This document shows, piece after piece, positions 1-8,366 of a stretch of 64,000 nucleotides of DNA; the first letter of the stretch is position 1, and the number at the start of each line of letters is the position of its first letter. Source of the DNA: Streptomyces nymphaeiformis (lineage in GTDB: Bacteria > Actinomycetota > Actinomycetes > Streptomycetales > Streptomycetaceae). A program made the position numbers and the translations under genes. The notes beneath the pieces were generated by a model. It saw nothing but the letters and a program-made list of their open reading frames with translations, was not told where the DNA came from and made no database searches. The stretch lies in NCBI RefSeq assembly GCF_014203895.1, contig NZ_JACHJY010000008.1, positions 487,280-551,279 of the forward strand, written 5' to 3'.

Positions 1-379
1 GATGCCTACTAAGCTTGCTGCCAGCCCGTGCCGGACTGGAGTGCACGGGATAGGCGCTGGTGCCCCGCCCGGCGGGACGCAGTACGACCAGAGCCGCACT
101 GCCCCGGGTGGCCCATGTGGTCATCCGGGGCATACCCCTCGACGGGTCATGTAGATCCCCTAGGCGCGCGCTGGGCGCCCAAACGATCAAGGAATCGATC
201 GACGGGCGTGCCTGGCTTCCTAGAGGCTCAAGCGCCCTGTGGGGCACATCAGACAGGCGAGCTGGCGTGTCACCGATTTATCACGCACTCCGTCACGCGC
301 ACAGGGACAGACCGCTCTGACCTGGACGTTTGCCTGACCCTGTGGACTGGACGGACGGACAGGACTGGGCGTCAGCTTC

Positions 380-421
380 TGGGGGTCAAGGGGTCGCAGG
401 TTCAAATCCTGTCGTCCCGAC
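380..421 (+). repeat. tRNA-Pro(GGG) 3' fragment, att-like copy 1
   Basis: The stretch reads as the right half of a tRNA: anticodon loop with GGG, the 3' side of the anticodon stem, variable loop, T-arm containing GGTTCAAATCC, and acceptor strand ending TCGTCCCGAC. The 5' half (acceptor 5' strand, D-arm) is not present just upstream, so this is not a working tRNA. Integrative elements of actinomycetes commonly recombine at exactly this part of a tRNA gene. A second copy with three mismatches lies at 7706-7747. The call as an attachment-site remnant is inference; no integrase is seen in the window. Confidence 0.75.
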
Positions 422-435
422 TCGAAAGAGTCGCA

Positions 436-477
436 GATCAGGGGCCGTTTCAGAGCAATCTGAAACGGCCCCTGATC
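436..477. terminator. Strong hairpin terminator after the tRNA fragment
   Basis: A perfect 19-bp stem (436-454 pairing with 459-477) closes on a GCAA loop. It sits 14 bp after the tRNA fragment. A nearly identical hairpin is found at 11695-11736. There is no long T-run on either side, as is usual for Streptomyces terminators; it could work in both directions. Confidence 0.75.
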
Positions 478-589
478 AGTTGTCGGGGACCGGTGGGGGA
501 CCGGCGTACTTGACCGCGCTGAAGCGCACCTCGACCGGTCAAGTGCGCCACAGCGAGCGCCGGGTGTAGTCGATGCGGTGGCATGCCCC

Positions 590-2200
590 TCAGGCATCCC
601 CGTCGACCGCGTACGTCTGCGTCCCCGCCCGCAGGTTCGCCTGTGCCTTGCGGTAGGCGCGGCGGCCGGGGACCTCGGCCTTGGCGTTCTGTTCGTCGCG
701 CCGGGCGGTCAAGGCGGTCAGGGCTTGGCGGGCCTCTTCCGAGGCCCAGTGGTCGAGGTCGATCTCGCGGTGCTGGCGGGCGGCGGTCTGGATCTCCAGG
801 AAGGCGTTGGCCGACGCCGCGGCCCTGGCAGGTCGCTGGGGTGCGTTGACCGTGGTCAGGGCGGCGTGGGCCGGGTGGTGCGGGGGCAGGTCGTCGATCA
901 ACCGGTGCCACTGGGACAGCGTGACACGTTCGTTGGCGGGGAGCGAGGCCTCCAGTTCCTCCCGGGAGACCCGGTCCAGGAAGCGCAGGGGCACGGGCGG
1001 TGCGTCGAGATCGACCTCGAAGGTGGCGTCCGGCGCGGGCACCGCCACGAAGCCGTGCAGTGTGCCCTCGGAGGTGTCGAGGACCATCCAGTACCGCATG
1101 CCCGGGCCGGAGCCGGCGGTGTCCGTGTCCGTGCCCGGCCGTACGGTCACCGGATGGCAGAGCGCGCCGTCGGTGAGGCGTCGGGAGGGCGGGACGGGGT
1201 GGTCCTCGATCTCCATCTCGATCTCCAGCAGTCCGCCGCCGGTCACGGTGAGGCCCACGGCGACCGGCCACTGCTCGAGGAACTCGGTGCGGCCGGGGCG
1301 CCGTTCCCCCGAGGACGCCCGGAGGACGAAGTCCGAGTCCAGGCGCCTTGTCAGGGCGATCGGTTCGATGCGTCGCAGCCCGGTCAGCCGTTCGGAAGCC
1401 AACCGCGCGGAGTGGTGCGGCGCCCGGTCCGCCTCGCCGAGTGCGTCGGCGAGCTCCGCCAGGGCGTGCCGGGTCGGGGCGGGCAGACGCGCGGGTTCCG
1501 CGGCGCGGAGGCCGCTCAGCAGGTGCGCGGCCTCCCTGCCGAACCAGGGGCCGGGCCGCTCGGTGCGGAGGCCGGCTTCGAGAACTTGAAGGGGGCCTGC
1601 CAGCGATGAAGCGGCCGGGGTGAACCAGTGGCCCAGCTCTCCGTCCGGTGGCGGGATCGGCAAGGAGGGCGAGGAGCCGGTTTCGGCATGCAGTCGGGCG
1701 GTGGCCGAGAGGGCCGCGGCGTCGACGCGCTCCCAGGGAAGACAGTGGAAGAGGCCTGGTGGCGGGAGGGTTTCGTGGTGAGCCGGTGGAGGAGGAAGTA
1801 GCGCAGCGCGAGGCTCTCGGAACGAAGGCCGGTGACGATCTCCGGATGGGCCGGGGGGTCGGCCCACCGCTCCTCCAGACGGGCGACCACCTCGGTGCCC
1901 GGCTCCGAGACGGGCACGGGCGCGCCGTGGTCGTCGAGTTCGACGACCACCTGCCCGTCGGGCGCCCGCAGTGCCAGGGCGCGGCGGAGCTCGCCGGCCC
2001 GCTCGACGACCGCGCTGGTCCGCGTCCAGGGCTGTGTGCGGAACCGCGGCAACGCGCGGGCGTCGGTGCGTTCGTCACCGTCGTTGATGCGGTCGAGTGC
2101 GGGAGGCTGCCCCGGCGCGCCCGGCAGGACGCGGGCGATCCAGTCGCTGAGGGGTCGGTGCGGGGGGCAGGACGCTCCCTTCGGGGCGCGGGTCCGTCAT
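590..2200 (-). pseudogene. Unknown protein, about 536 aa, interrupted by two frameshifts
   Basis: The ATG at 2200 overlaps the stop of the upstream nucleotidyltransferase-like gene (ATGA), so the two form a coupled operon. Translation starts MTDPRPEGSVLPP, then must change frame near 2165 (a run of six C) to continue as LSDWIARVLPGAPGQ, and again near 1780 to reach the frame that ends at 590 with AYRKAQANLRAGTQTYAVDG. The total length is a multiple of three, so the two shifts compensate. The C-terminal third is charged and helix-rich. I recognise no family and see no signal peptide or membrane segment. It lies inside the segment bounded by the two tRNA-Pro fragments. It may be decaying, or the indels may be sequence errors. 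Confidence 0.55.
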
Positions 2201-2972
2201 CTGCCGACCCGTTCGCATCGTGCGTGGAGTTGTGCGGCGACGGTTCCGAGTCGGCGGACCGCCTCCCCCAGCGCGGGGGACATGGGGTCGGGGACACATT
2301 GGGCCCAGAGCCCCGCCAGGCGGTGCCACGCCTCCTCGCCGCGCCGGTCGAGCCGGTCGAGCAGATCGTGGGGCAGAGCCAGGGCCCATGCGCGCAGGGG
2401 CCCGTCGTCCAGGTCCGGTCCGTCCCAGCGCATCCGGAACTTCACGCCGCGCAGGAGCACTTCGGCGCGCACCAGTGGATCGGCCGAGGCGTTCACGGGG
2501 ACGAGACGGCGCTTGCCGTCGGCGGCGGCGAGGTCGTCGAGCGCCTTGTCCAGCGGGTCGACGACCAGGTTCTGCACGGGGTCGTAGAGCAGCGTGTTGA
2601 CGGTGAGGTCGCGCTGCCGGCTGTCCTGGAGCAGGTCGGTGCCCGTGGCCGGGAAGGACGTGCCGTCGAGGCCGAGGCCCCGGTAGTCGAGGCTCGGTCC
2701 GCCCGTGCGGGCGGACCGAGGACCGTGCAGACAAGGTTGTCGGGGCTGAACCGCTGGGGGTGCTCCGCACTCGTGCCGTCGAGGTCGAGCACCTGACGGG
2801 TCGTCTCGGTGAAGGCCCCGGCGGGTGCGGTGCCCGTCAGGTTCAGGTCGTTGACCTCGTCGGGGGTGGCCCCGGACAGCAGGGCGCGCCTGATCTCCTC
2901 GCGCTGCCTGAGCGGTGGCAGCGCATCCAGCAGAACGGCGACGTCCACGTCCACGGAAGGCCGATCGGCCAC
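2197..2972 (-). pseudogene. Nucleotidyltransferase-like protein (CCA-adding/poly(A) polymerase head-like), frameshifted
   Basis: The GTG at 2972 follows a GGGAAA stretch and begins VADRPSVDVDVAVLLDAL. A frameshift near 2710 separates FSPDNLVCTVLG from the downstream frame, which contains RQRDLTVNTLLYDP and then LVVDPLDKALDDLAA. That block resembles the R-x-D-F-T-I-N-A-L ... D-P signature of class II poly(A) polymerase/CCA-adding head domains. The canonical Gly-Gly plus D-x-D nucleotide-binding motif is not clear, so activity is doubtful even if the frame is restored. It ends in an ATGA overlap with the next gene at 2200. Family membership is inferred from one motif block; other nucleotidyltransferase folds are possible. 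Confidence 0.5.
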
Positions 2973-3056
2973 TGGTTTCCCGCTTTCCCCGGTCGGCCCC
3001 GGCCCACGCGCCGAGACGGCCCAGCGGGCCCGTTGTGGCAAGGGAGGGCCTTGATT

Positions 3057-3956
3057 TCACGCAGACCGTGAGATCCGTCCTTCCTCGTCCCGCGTGCGTG
3101 CCGGCGAACCAAGGGCCCATCGAATCGTTCCCACCAGGGCGTGGCCGGCCATCCGTACGACCGTGCGTTCCACCGCCGGCGGGTACGGCAGACCGAGTGA
3201 CTCGCATGCCCAGCGCGGAAGGGTCGACACCGCGTTCGCAGCCAGGATCGCGTACGGGGCCCGGGCGATCCGGGGAAGGGGCGGGTGGCGCAGGAGGAAG
3301 CGCGCGGCCTCGCGGGCCTCCCGCGTCGCGTACAGCTCGGGCCGGTACGAGGCCAGCCGCTCGGCCAGCTCGGCGCGGTCGCGCGGAGGGTCGGTCACGC
3401 CCAGGGCGGCCGCCACGCGGGCGGTGTCGGCGACGTACGCGTCATAGCCCGCGGGATCCAGCGGGTGGGCGCCATAGCGCTGATGGGCGATCAGGAAACT
3501 GTCCACCTCCGCGACGTGCACCCAGCCGAGCAGATGCGGATCGGAGGCGTGGTACGCCGCTCCGGAGGGGGTCACTCCGCGCACGCGCTCGTGCACCGCG
3601 CGCACCCCGTCGACGGCCTGCTGCGCATCGTCCGCCGTTCCGTACGTCGTCACGGCGAGGAACGTGCTGGTGCGGTGGAGGCGCCCCCACGGGTCCCCGC
3701 GGAAGCCGGAATGGGCCGCGACGGCGGCCATGGCCAGCGGATGGAGGGACTGGAGCAGCAGGGCCCTGAGCCCGCCGACGAACATCGAGGCGTCGCCGTG
3801 CACCGCACGGATCGCGCTGTCGGGTCCGAACCATCGGGGCCCCGGCGTGCCGTGGATGCGGGCGCGGTTGTCCGGGCCCTCCGGGCCCGCGACACGGGCG
3901 AACAGCGTGCGGCCGAGTCGTTCCCGGAGGTCGAACCAGGGCACGGACACGTCCAT
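3057..3956 (-). CDS. DUF2236 / MpaB-type haem oxygenase-like protein
   Basis: The 299-residue product starts at ATG 3956 (MDVSVPWFDL); the open frame extends further upstream, but that part is low-complexity. It matches the DUF2236 family, which includes MpaB and the rubber oxygenase Lcp: an N-terminal HGTPGPRWFGPDSAIR region, an ARG/HPLAMAAVAAHSGFRGDPWGR helix with the conserved histidine, a GWVHVAEVDSF segment, and a C-terminal RLP/LPYPPAVERTVVR part. Family members bind haem and oxidise lipophilic substrates. No signal peptide is visible, so it is likely cytoplasmic. It lies 94 bp downstream of srsC on the same strand, which makes a role in modifying the phenolic lipid plausible but unproven. 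Confidence 0.75.
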   Translation of the reverse strand: MDVSVPWFDLRERLGRTLFARVAGPEGPDNRARIHGTPGPRWFGPDSAIRAVHGDASMFVGGLRALLLQSLHPLAMAAVAAHSGFRGDPWGRLHRTSTFLAVTTYGTADDAQQAVDGVRAVHERVRGVTPSGAAYHASDPHLLGWVHVAEVDSFLIAHQRYGAHPLDPAGYDAYVADTARVAAALGVTDPPRDRAELAERLASYRPELYATREAREAARFLLRHPPLPRIARAPYAILAANAVSTLPRWACESLGLPYPPAVERTVVRMAGHALVGTIRWALGSPARTRDEEGRISRSA

Positions 3957-4017
3957 GCGACCAGTATCCGCCGGGCGCGGCGACGTCGCCCGGGCCGTGG
4001 GCGTCCGGCCCGCCGGG

Positions 4018-4078
4018 CGAGCGTGCACGACCACCGCCGCGCGTGCACGATCACCGCAACGCGTGCACGGCCGCCGCG
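4018..4078. repeat. Three 20-bp tandem repeats at the end of srsC
   Basis: Three head-to-tail units of about 20 bp share the core GCGTGCACGAYCACCGC, which contains the palindrome CGTGCACG. They cover the last codons of srsC (stop at 4051-4053) and the gap before the DUF2236 gene. They may be an operator array, a terminator-like element or simple slippage; nothing else marks their role. Confidence 0.6.
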
Positions 4079-5067
4079 AACACGCCCGGCATGCGGGCGG
4101 CCACCGGCACGATCAGGCGGGAGGTCTCCGGCCGGGAGCCGGCCCGGAGCAGTGCCCTGGTGAGCAGCCGCTGCCGCCGCGACAGGCGCCGCCATGCCCG
4201 CTCGTACTCCTGGGGCCGCCCCGCCCGCAGGCACCGTACCGCCGCTTCGGCCGACGCCAACGCGAGGGCGATGCCTTCGCCGGTGAGCGCGTCGACGTAG
4301 CCGGCCGCGTCACCGACGAGCAGGACACGGCCGGCGACTCTGCCGCGCACCCGCTGTCTGAGCGGTCCGGCACCGCGGACCGCGTTCGCGGCCGCGTCCT
4401 CGTGCAGGCGCGCGGCCAGCTCGGGGAACCGGTCCAGACAAGTGGCGTAGGGGTGCCGGGCGGTGCTCAGCACGGCCACGCCGACGAGGTCGTCGGCGAC
4501 CGGGGTCACGTAAGCCTCGCCCTGCCTGGACCAGTGCACTTCGACGAAGTCGGACCACGGGGCCATGCGGTAGTGGCGCCGCAGGCCGTAGCGCCGGGGG
4601 CCGGGGGCGGCCAGGTCCAGGCCGAGCGCCCGGCGGAGGGGCGAGTGCAGGCCGTCCGCCGCGACGAGCCACCGGGCCCGTAGCCCCGCGGCGGTCACCG
4701 ACTCCGGCCCCTGGTGCACTTCCCCGACCTTGCCGGGCACGATCCGGACGCCGAGCTCGAAGGCCCGCCGGTACAGCGCGGCGCTCAGGACGGTGCGGCG
4801 TACGCCGAGGCCGGAGCCGTCGCGGAAGGCAGCCTGCGCCCGGTGGGCGCCGTCGACGTACCGGATGCCGCCCAGCTCGTGGCCGGCCGGTTCGACGCCC
4901 AGGGTGCGCAGGTGCCGAACGCCGCGGGGCATGATCCCCTCGCCGCACGCCTTGTCCACCGGGCCGGGCCGGGGCTCGATCACCACGGCCTCCATACCGG
5001 TCAGCGCGGCATGGATCGCGGTGGCCAGCCCGGCGGGCCCGCCGCCCGCGACGAGGAGGTCGATCAC
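4051..5067 (-). CDS. srsC: FAD-dependent hydroxylase, SrsC-like
   Basis: The 338-residue flavoprotein starts at GTG 5067, overlapping the srsB stop by four bases (GTGA). The N-terminal dinucleotide-binding loop is VAGGGPAGLATAIHAA, followed by the family's KACGEGIMPRG segment; the second FAD contact is LLVGDAAGYVDALTGEGIA at about 255-275. It has the geranylgeranyl-reductase/aromatic hydroxylase fold. In Streptomyces griseus the third srs gene encodes a flavoprotein hydroxylase that oxidises methylated alkylresorcinol towards a quinone; the same gene order here supports that role. Cytoplasmic or membrane-associated. A prenyl reductase function is the main alternative, given the nearby UbiA gene. 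Confidence 0.8.
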   Translation of the reverse strand: MIDLLVAGGGPAGLATAIHAALTGMEAVVIEPRPGPVDKACGEGIMPRGVRHLRTLGVEPAGHELGGIRYVDGAHRAQAAFRDGSGLGVRRTVLSAALYRRAFELGVRIVPGKVGEVHQGPESVTAAGLRARWLVAADGLHSPLRRALGLDLAAPGPRRYGLRRHYRMAPWSDFVEVHWSRQGEAYVTPVADDLVGVAVLSTARHPYATCLDRFPELAARLHEDAAANAVRGAGPLRQRVRGRVAGRVLLVGDAAGYVDALTGEGIALALASAEAAVRCLRAGRPQEYERAWRRLSRRQRLLTRALLRAGSRPETSRLIVPVAARMPGVFAAAVHALR

Positions 5068-5642
5068 GCGAGTCCGCCGGGTACGGAGGTCCGCGCCGGG
5101 CGCGTGGCGTCCGCGGCGGTCCCGGGCGGCACCGAGGAGGCCGGGGCGAGCGCCGCGTCCTCGCAGCGGATGCGCACGGTGAGCAGCGCGGCGTTGAGCA
5201 GCGTGAACAGAACGGCGGTCAGCCATGCCCCGTGGACCAGCGGCAGCGCCGCTCCTTCGGCCACCACCGCCACGTAGTTCGGGTGGCGCAGCCATCGGTA
5301 CGGGCCGCCGGCGACCAGAGGCAGACCGGGCACGACGAGGACCCGGGTGTTCCAGCGCGGCCCCAGTGTCCGCACGCACCACCAGCGCAGGGCCTGGGCC
5401 GCGACCACTACGGCCAGCATGGTCCAGCCGAGGCCGGGGCGGAACGGCGGCCGCAACGTCGCCACCTCGGCCAGGCAGCCGAGGAGGAGGCCCGTGTGCA
5501 GCACCACCATCACCGGGTAGTGCCGCCGTCCGTGTTCGACCGCGCCGCGCGCCAGGCTCCAGCGCGAGTGCCGCCGGGCGACCACGAGTTCGGCGACGCG
5601 CTCGGCGCCGGTCGCGAGTACCAGAAGGGCGTACCAGGTCAT
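5064..5642 (-). CDS. srsB: Isoprenylcysteine carboxyl methyltransferase-like enzyme, SrsB-like
   Basis: The 192-residue integral membrane protein has about four hydrophobic segments and the C-terminal ICMT motif GPYRWLRHPNYVAVV followed by a Glu, which binds S-adenosylmethionine. It starts at ATG 5642 after an AGGAAGGGAGAGACGAGGAG-like purine-rich stretch and lies 27 bp after srsA; its stop overlaps the srsC start. In the S. griseus srs operon the second gene is a methyltransferase of this kind, which O-methylates the alkylresorcinol made by SrsA. The assignment rests on fold plus gene order. Confidence 0.85.
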   Translation of the reverse strand: MTWYALLVLATGAERVAELVVARRHSRWSLARGAVEHGRRHYPVMVVLHTGLLLGCLAEVATLRPPFRPGLGWTMLAVVVAAQALRWWCVRTLGPRWNTRVLVVPGLPLVAGGPYRWLRHPNYVAVVAEGAALPLVHGAWLTAVLFTLLNAALLTVRIRCEDAALAPASSVPPGTAADATRPARTSVPGGLA

Positions 5643-5669
5643 CTCTCCTCGTCTCTCCCTTCCTGCTTC

Positions 5670-6734
5670 CTACCAGCGCAACAGGACGAGTTCGGTGCAG
5701 AAGCCCGGGCCCATGGCGAGCAGCAGGCCGGGGGTTCCGGCGGGCGGCCGACCGCCTTCCGCGAGCGTGTCGCGCAGGACGTGGAGCACGGACGCCGAGG
5801 ACAGGTTGCCGACCTCCGCGAGCGAACGCCTGCTGACGTCGAGGGCGTCGTCCGGCAGGTCGAGCGCCTCCGCGACCGCGTCGAGGACCTTGGGCCCGCC
5901 CGGGTGGCTGACCCAGGCCGTCACGTCCTTGCGCGTGAGGCCGTGATCGGACAGGAAGGCATCGACGTCGTCCCCGAGGTTCTTGCGCACCACCTCGGGA
6001 AGGGCGGGATCCAGCACGACGCGGAAGCCCGATGCGGTGACGTCCCAGCCCAGCAGGCGTTCGGTGTCCGGATAGAGTCGGCTGCGGCTCGCCACCACCG
6101 TTGGACCGGCCCCCGCCGCCGTGTGCCTTCGGGTGCCGCAGGCGACGGCCGCGGCGGCCCCGTCCCCGAAGAGCGCGGTCGCGATCAGGTTGGCGGGGGA
6201 CGCGTCGTCCCGCTGAAAGGTCAGTGAGCAGAGTTCGACGGAGAGGAGCACGGCGATGTGCTCCGGCCACCCCTGGAGGTAGTCGTGGAGCCGGGCGACG
6301 CCGGCCGCGCCGGCGACGCAGCCGAGGCCGAAGAGGGGAAGCCGTCTCACGTCCGGCCGCATCCCGAGCCGTCCGACGAGCCGGGCGTCCACCGACGGCA
6401 CGGCGATGCCGGTCACGGAGGTGAACAGCAGCAGATCGACGTCCCGGGCGGACAGGCCGGCCGCGTCGAGCGCCCCGGAGACGGCTTCGGCGCCGAGCTC
6501 CAGGGCATGGGTGAGGAAGGCGTCGTTGACCGCGCCGAAGTCCTTCAACTCGCCGTACCGGTCGAGGGGCAGCGCCGTATGGCGCCAGCGGACCCGCGTG
6601 CCGCGGTGGAGGCGGTCGAGAGCACGCCGGTCGCCGCCGGCGTCCAGGCACTGACCGGCCACCATGTCGGTGATCTCCTGCTGGGCGTGCCGGTGCGGTG
6701 CCAGGACTCCGTGGACTGCTGCAATCCGGGTCAT
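5670..6734 (-). CDS. srsA: Type III polyketide synthase, SrsA-like alkylresorcinol synthase
   Basis: The 354-residue product has the complete chalcone-synthase triad: Cys139 in PLFGLGCVAGAAG, His277 in AWVSHPGGPKVLD, and Asn310 in EVGNLSSASVL; the C-terminal MGPGFCTELVLL is also typical. The ATG at 6734 has GGGAG six bases upstream; the open frame runs on upstream but is not coding-like. The enzyme condenses extender units onto an acyl starter; in the srs system the starter is a long fatty acyl chain and the product a phenolic lipid of the membrane. First gene of the srsABC-like operon, divergent from a UbiA prenyltransferase. RppA-type naphthalene synthesis is less likely because the partners are an ICMT and a flavoprotein hydroxylase. 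Confidence 0.9.
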   Translation of the reverse strand: MTRIAAVHGVLAPHRHAQQEITDMVAGQCLDAGGDRRALDRLHRGTRVRWRHTALPLDRYGELKDFGAVNDAFLTHALELGAEAVSGALDAAGLSARDVDLLLFTSVTGIAVPSVDARLVGRLGMRPDVRRLPLFGLGCVAGAAGVARLHDYLQGWPEHIAVLLSVELCSLTFQRDDASPANLIATALFGDGAAAAVACGTRRHTAAGAGPTVVASRSRLYPDTERLLGWDVTASGFRVVLDPALPEVVRKNLGDDVDAFLSDHGLTRKDVTAWVSHPGGPKVLDAVAEALDLPDDALDVSRRSLAEVGNLSSASVLHVLRDTLAEGGRPPAGTPGLLLAMGPGFCTELVLLRW

Positions 6735-6838
6735 CGGACTCCCTGGTGACTGCCTGGTGCGGACGATGTGCATCCATATGTGCCCCGCGCCCCGTGGTCG
6801 TACCACGTCATCGCTCGTTGGGCGCCTACGATCGGCGC
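6735..6838. promoter_or_regulatory. Divergent promoter region between srsA and UbiA gene
   Basis: These 104 bp separate the starts of srsA (leftward) and the UbiA gene (rightward) and must hold both promoters unless one transcript is leaderless. It contains ACCACGTCAT and CATCCATATG stretches but no clear -35/-10 pair that I would defend. Confidence 0.5.
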
Positions 6839-7705
6839 GTGGACGCCACGAATCGGGTCACCGCCGGGGCCGTACGGCCCAAGGGGGGCCTTCTCGTCGG
6901 CCTTGCGAGGGCCTGTCACCCGGGGCCGACGGCCGCCGTCACCCTGCTGATGACGGCGCTCGCGGTGTCGGCGGGGCACAGCGCGAGGGGCTCTGTGCTG
7001 GTCGGCGTGGCGGTGTTGGCGGGCCAGCTGTCGGTGGGGTGGTGCAACGACGCGGTCGACGCCCGGCGCGACCGGGCAGCCGATCGGCACGACAAGCCGG
7101 TCGTGTCCGGCGCTGTCACCGCCGGGGCCGTGAGGGCCGCCGCGCTCATGGCTTTGGTGGCGTGCGTCCCGCTGTCCCTGTCCGGTGGTCTGTTCGCCGG
7201 GAGCGTCCACCTGGTGGGCGTCGGCGGCGCGTGGGCGTACAACCTGGTGCTGAAGGCGACGCGGCTGTCCTGGCTGCCGTACGCCGCGGGGTTCGCGGCG
7301 CTTCCCGCCTTCGTGGTGCTGAGCCTGCCGGGGAGGGCCGCGCCGGCCTGGTGGGTCGTCACGGCCGGTGCGTTGCTGGGCGTGGGCGCGCATCTGGGAA
7401 ACGTGCTGCCGGACATCGAGTGCGACCTCAGAGCGGGAGTACGCGGGTGGCCGCAGCGCCTCGGCCCGACGTGGACCCGGCTGCTGCTGCCGGCCCCGCT
7501 GGTCGTGGCGTCCGCGGTGCTCGTCCTCGGCGGGCCGGGGGTGCCCGGCGTCGCCTCGTGGGCCGCCTTGGTGGTGGCCGCACTGACGGCGCTGGTGAGT
7601 GCGCTCCTCGGCGGTCGCTGTGTCCGACTGCCGTTCATCGCCTCGATCCTCGTCGCCGGTATGGATGTGGCACTGCTGGTGGGGCGTGGCGGCCTGATCG
7701 CCTGA
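6839..7705 (+). CDS. UbiA-family prenyltransferase
   Basis: The 288-residue polytopic membrane protein has about eight to nine hydrophobic helices and both Asp-rich motifs of the family: N70-D71-A-V-D74-A-R-R-D78 and a second D192-I-E-C-D196, which bind the prenyl diphosphate through magnesium. Start is taken at GTG 6839 because the frame upstream is non-coding in character. It is divergent from the srsA operon, so it may prenylate an aromatic product of that operon or make a quinone. The stop codon at 7703-7705 directly abuts the second tRNA-Pro fragment, an odd junction suggesting that an integration event set the right edge of this segment. Confidence 0.85.
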   Translation: MDATNRVTAGAVRPKGGLLVGLARACHPGPTAAVTLLMTALAVSAGHSARGSVLVGVAVLAGQLSVGWCNDAVDARRDRAADRHDKPVVSGAVTAGAVRAAALMALVACVPLSLSGGLFAGSVHLVGVGGAWAYNLVLKATRLSWLPYAAGFAALPAFVVLSLPGRAAPAWWVVTAGALLGVGAHLGNVLPDIECDLRAGVRGWPQRLGPTWTRLLLPAPLVVASAVLVLGGPGVPGVASWAALVVAALTALVSALLGGRCVRLPFIASILVAGMDVALLVGRGGLIA

Positions 7706-7747
7706 TGGGGGTCAAGGGGGCGCAGGTTCGGATCCTGTCGTCCCGAC
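7706..7747 (+). repeat. tRNA-Pro(GGG) 3' fragment, att-like copy 2
   Basis: This 42-nt stretch matches 380-421 in direct orientation with three differences, one in the variable loop and two in the T-loop. It again starts in the anticodon loop and ends at CCCGAC, and no tRNA 5' half precedes it (coding sequence of the UbiA gene does). Together the two copies bound 7.3 kb, as expected for the att sites of an integrated or formerly integrated element. Confidence 0.75.
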
Positions 7748-7767
7748 CGTGCGGAAACGCAGGCCGG

Positions 7768-7801
7768 AGGCCGTTCTCTCCTCCGTGAGAGGACGGCCTT
7801 T
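7768..7801 (+). terminator. Hairpin terminator after the second tRNA fragment
   Basis: AGGCCGTTCTC pairs with GAGAGGACGGCCT with small bulges, followed by TTTC. It stands 20 bp behind the tRNA fragment and would end transcription from the UbiA gene. Confidence 0.65.
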
Positions 7802-7803
7802 CG

Positions 7804-8366
7804 AGCGTCTGCGGTCGTGGTGGCCGCAGTGCGGCCGCACGCCCGGACCGGGGCTGGTTCGCCGCAACGCCGGCGGCGGGTGGTACGGGGGACGCGGTGC
7901 CGGCGGACGGCGTCGCAGAGGGCGCTGGAGAGGGTGGCGAGGCACTGGTGGAGAGCGGCCCGGTCGCGGCCGGCTGCCGGAGATTCTGACGGAGGTCGGT
8001 AAGGGCGGGGCTTCGCCGGACCCCCGGGCGGGGCCAGGGCGAGGGCCTGCCCGGGGCCCGGCTGGACCGTGCCGGGGCCTTGGGTTCCGGACGATCAGGA
8101 GCGGGCGCGGGAGGTCAAATCCCGAACCATTTCCGTGACGGCGCAGGTCAGCGGATCGTTCGAGCTTGGACTGCTCGCGGCGTCCGCGCCCGGGAGGCGG
8201 GGCGGAGTACCGGAACATCGCCTCCCAACTGGCCGAACGACCAGTCGGTAGGGGGCGCGGCCGGAAAGGTACGACCACATGTGCGATCACCCTCCGCATC
8301 GACAAGACTCCGGTGCGCAGCCGATCGGCTCGCACCCTCCCGCTCACCCCACGAAGGGACACCTCC
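7804..8366. other. 563-bp stretch without a convincing gene
   Basis: Open frames here are Arg/Gly/Pro-rich and lack coding character. The last 100 bp should contain the promoter of the inhibitor gene at 8367. I see no repeat or RNA gene in it. Confidence 0.4.

Noticed and set aside
1..379. Integrase or excisionase gene left of the tRNA fragment
   Set aside because: Frames in this stretch show no tyrosine-recombinase motif or coding character.
380..421. Functional tRNA gene
   Set aside because: Acceptor 5' strand and D-arm are missing upstream; only the 3' part is present.
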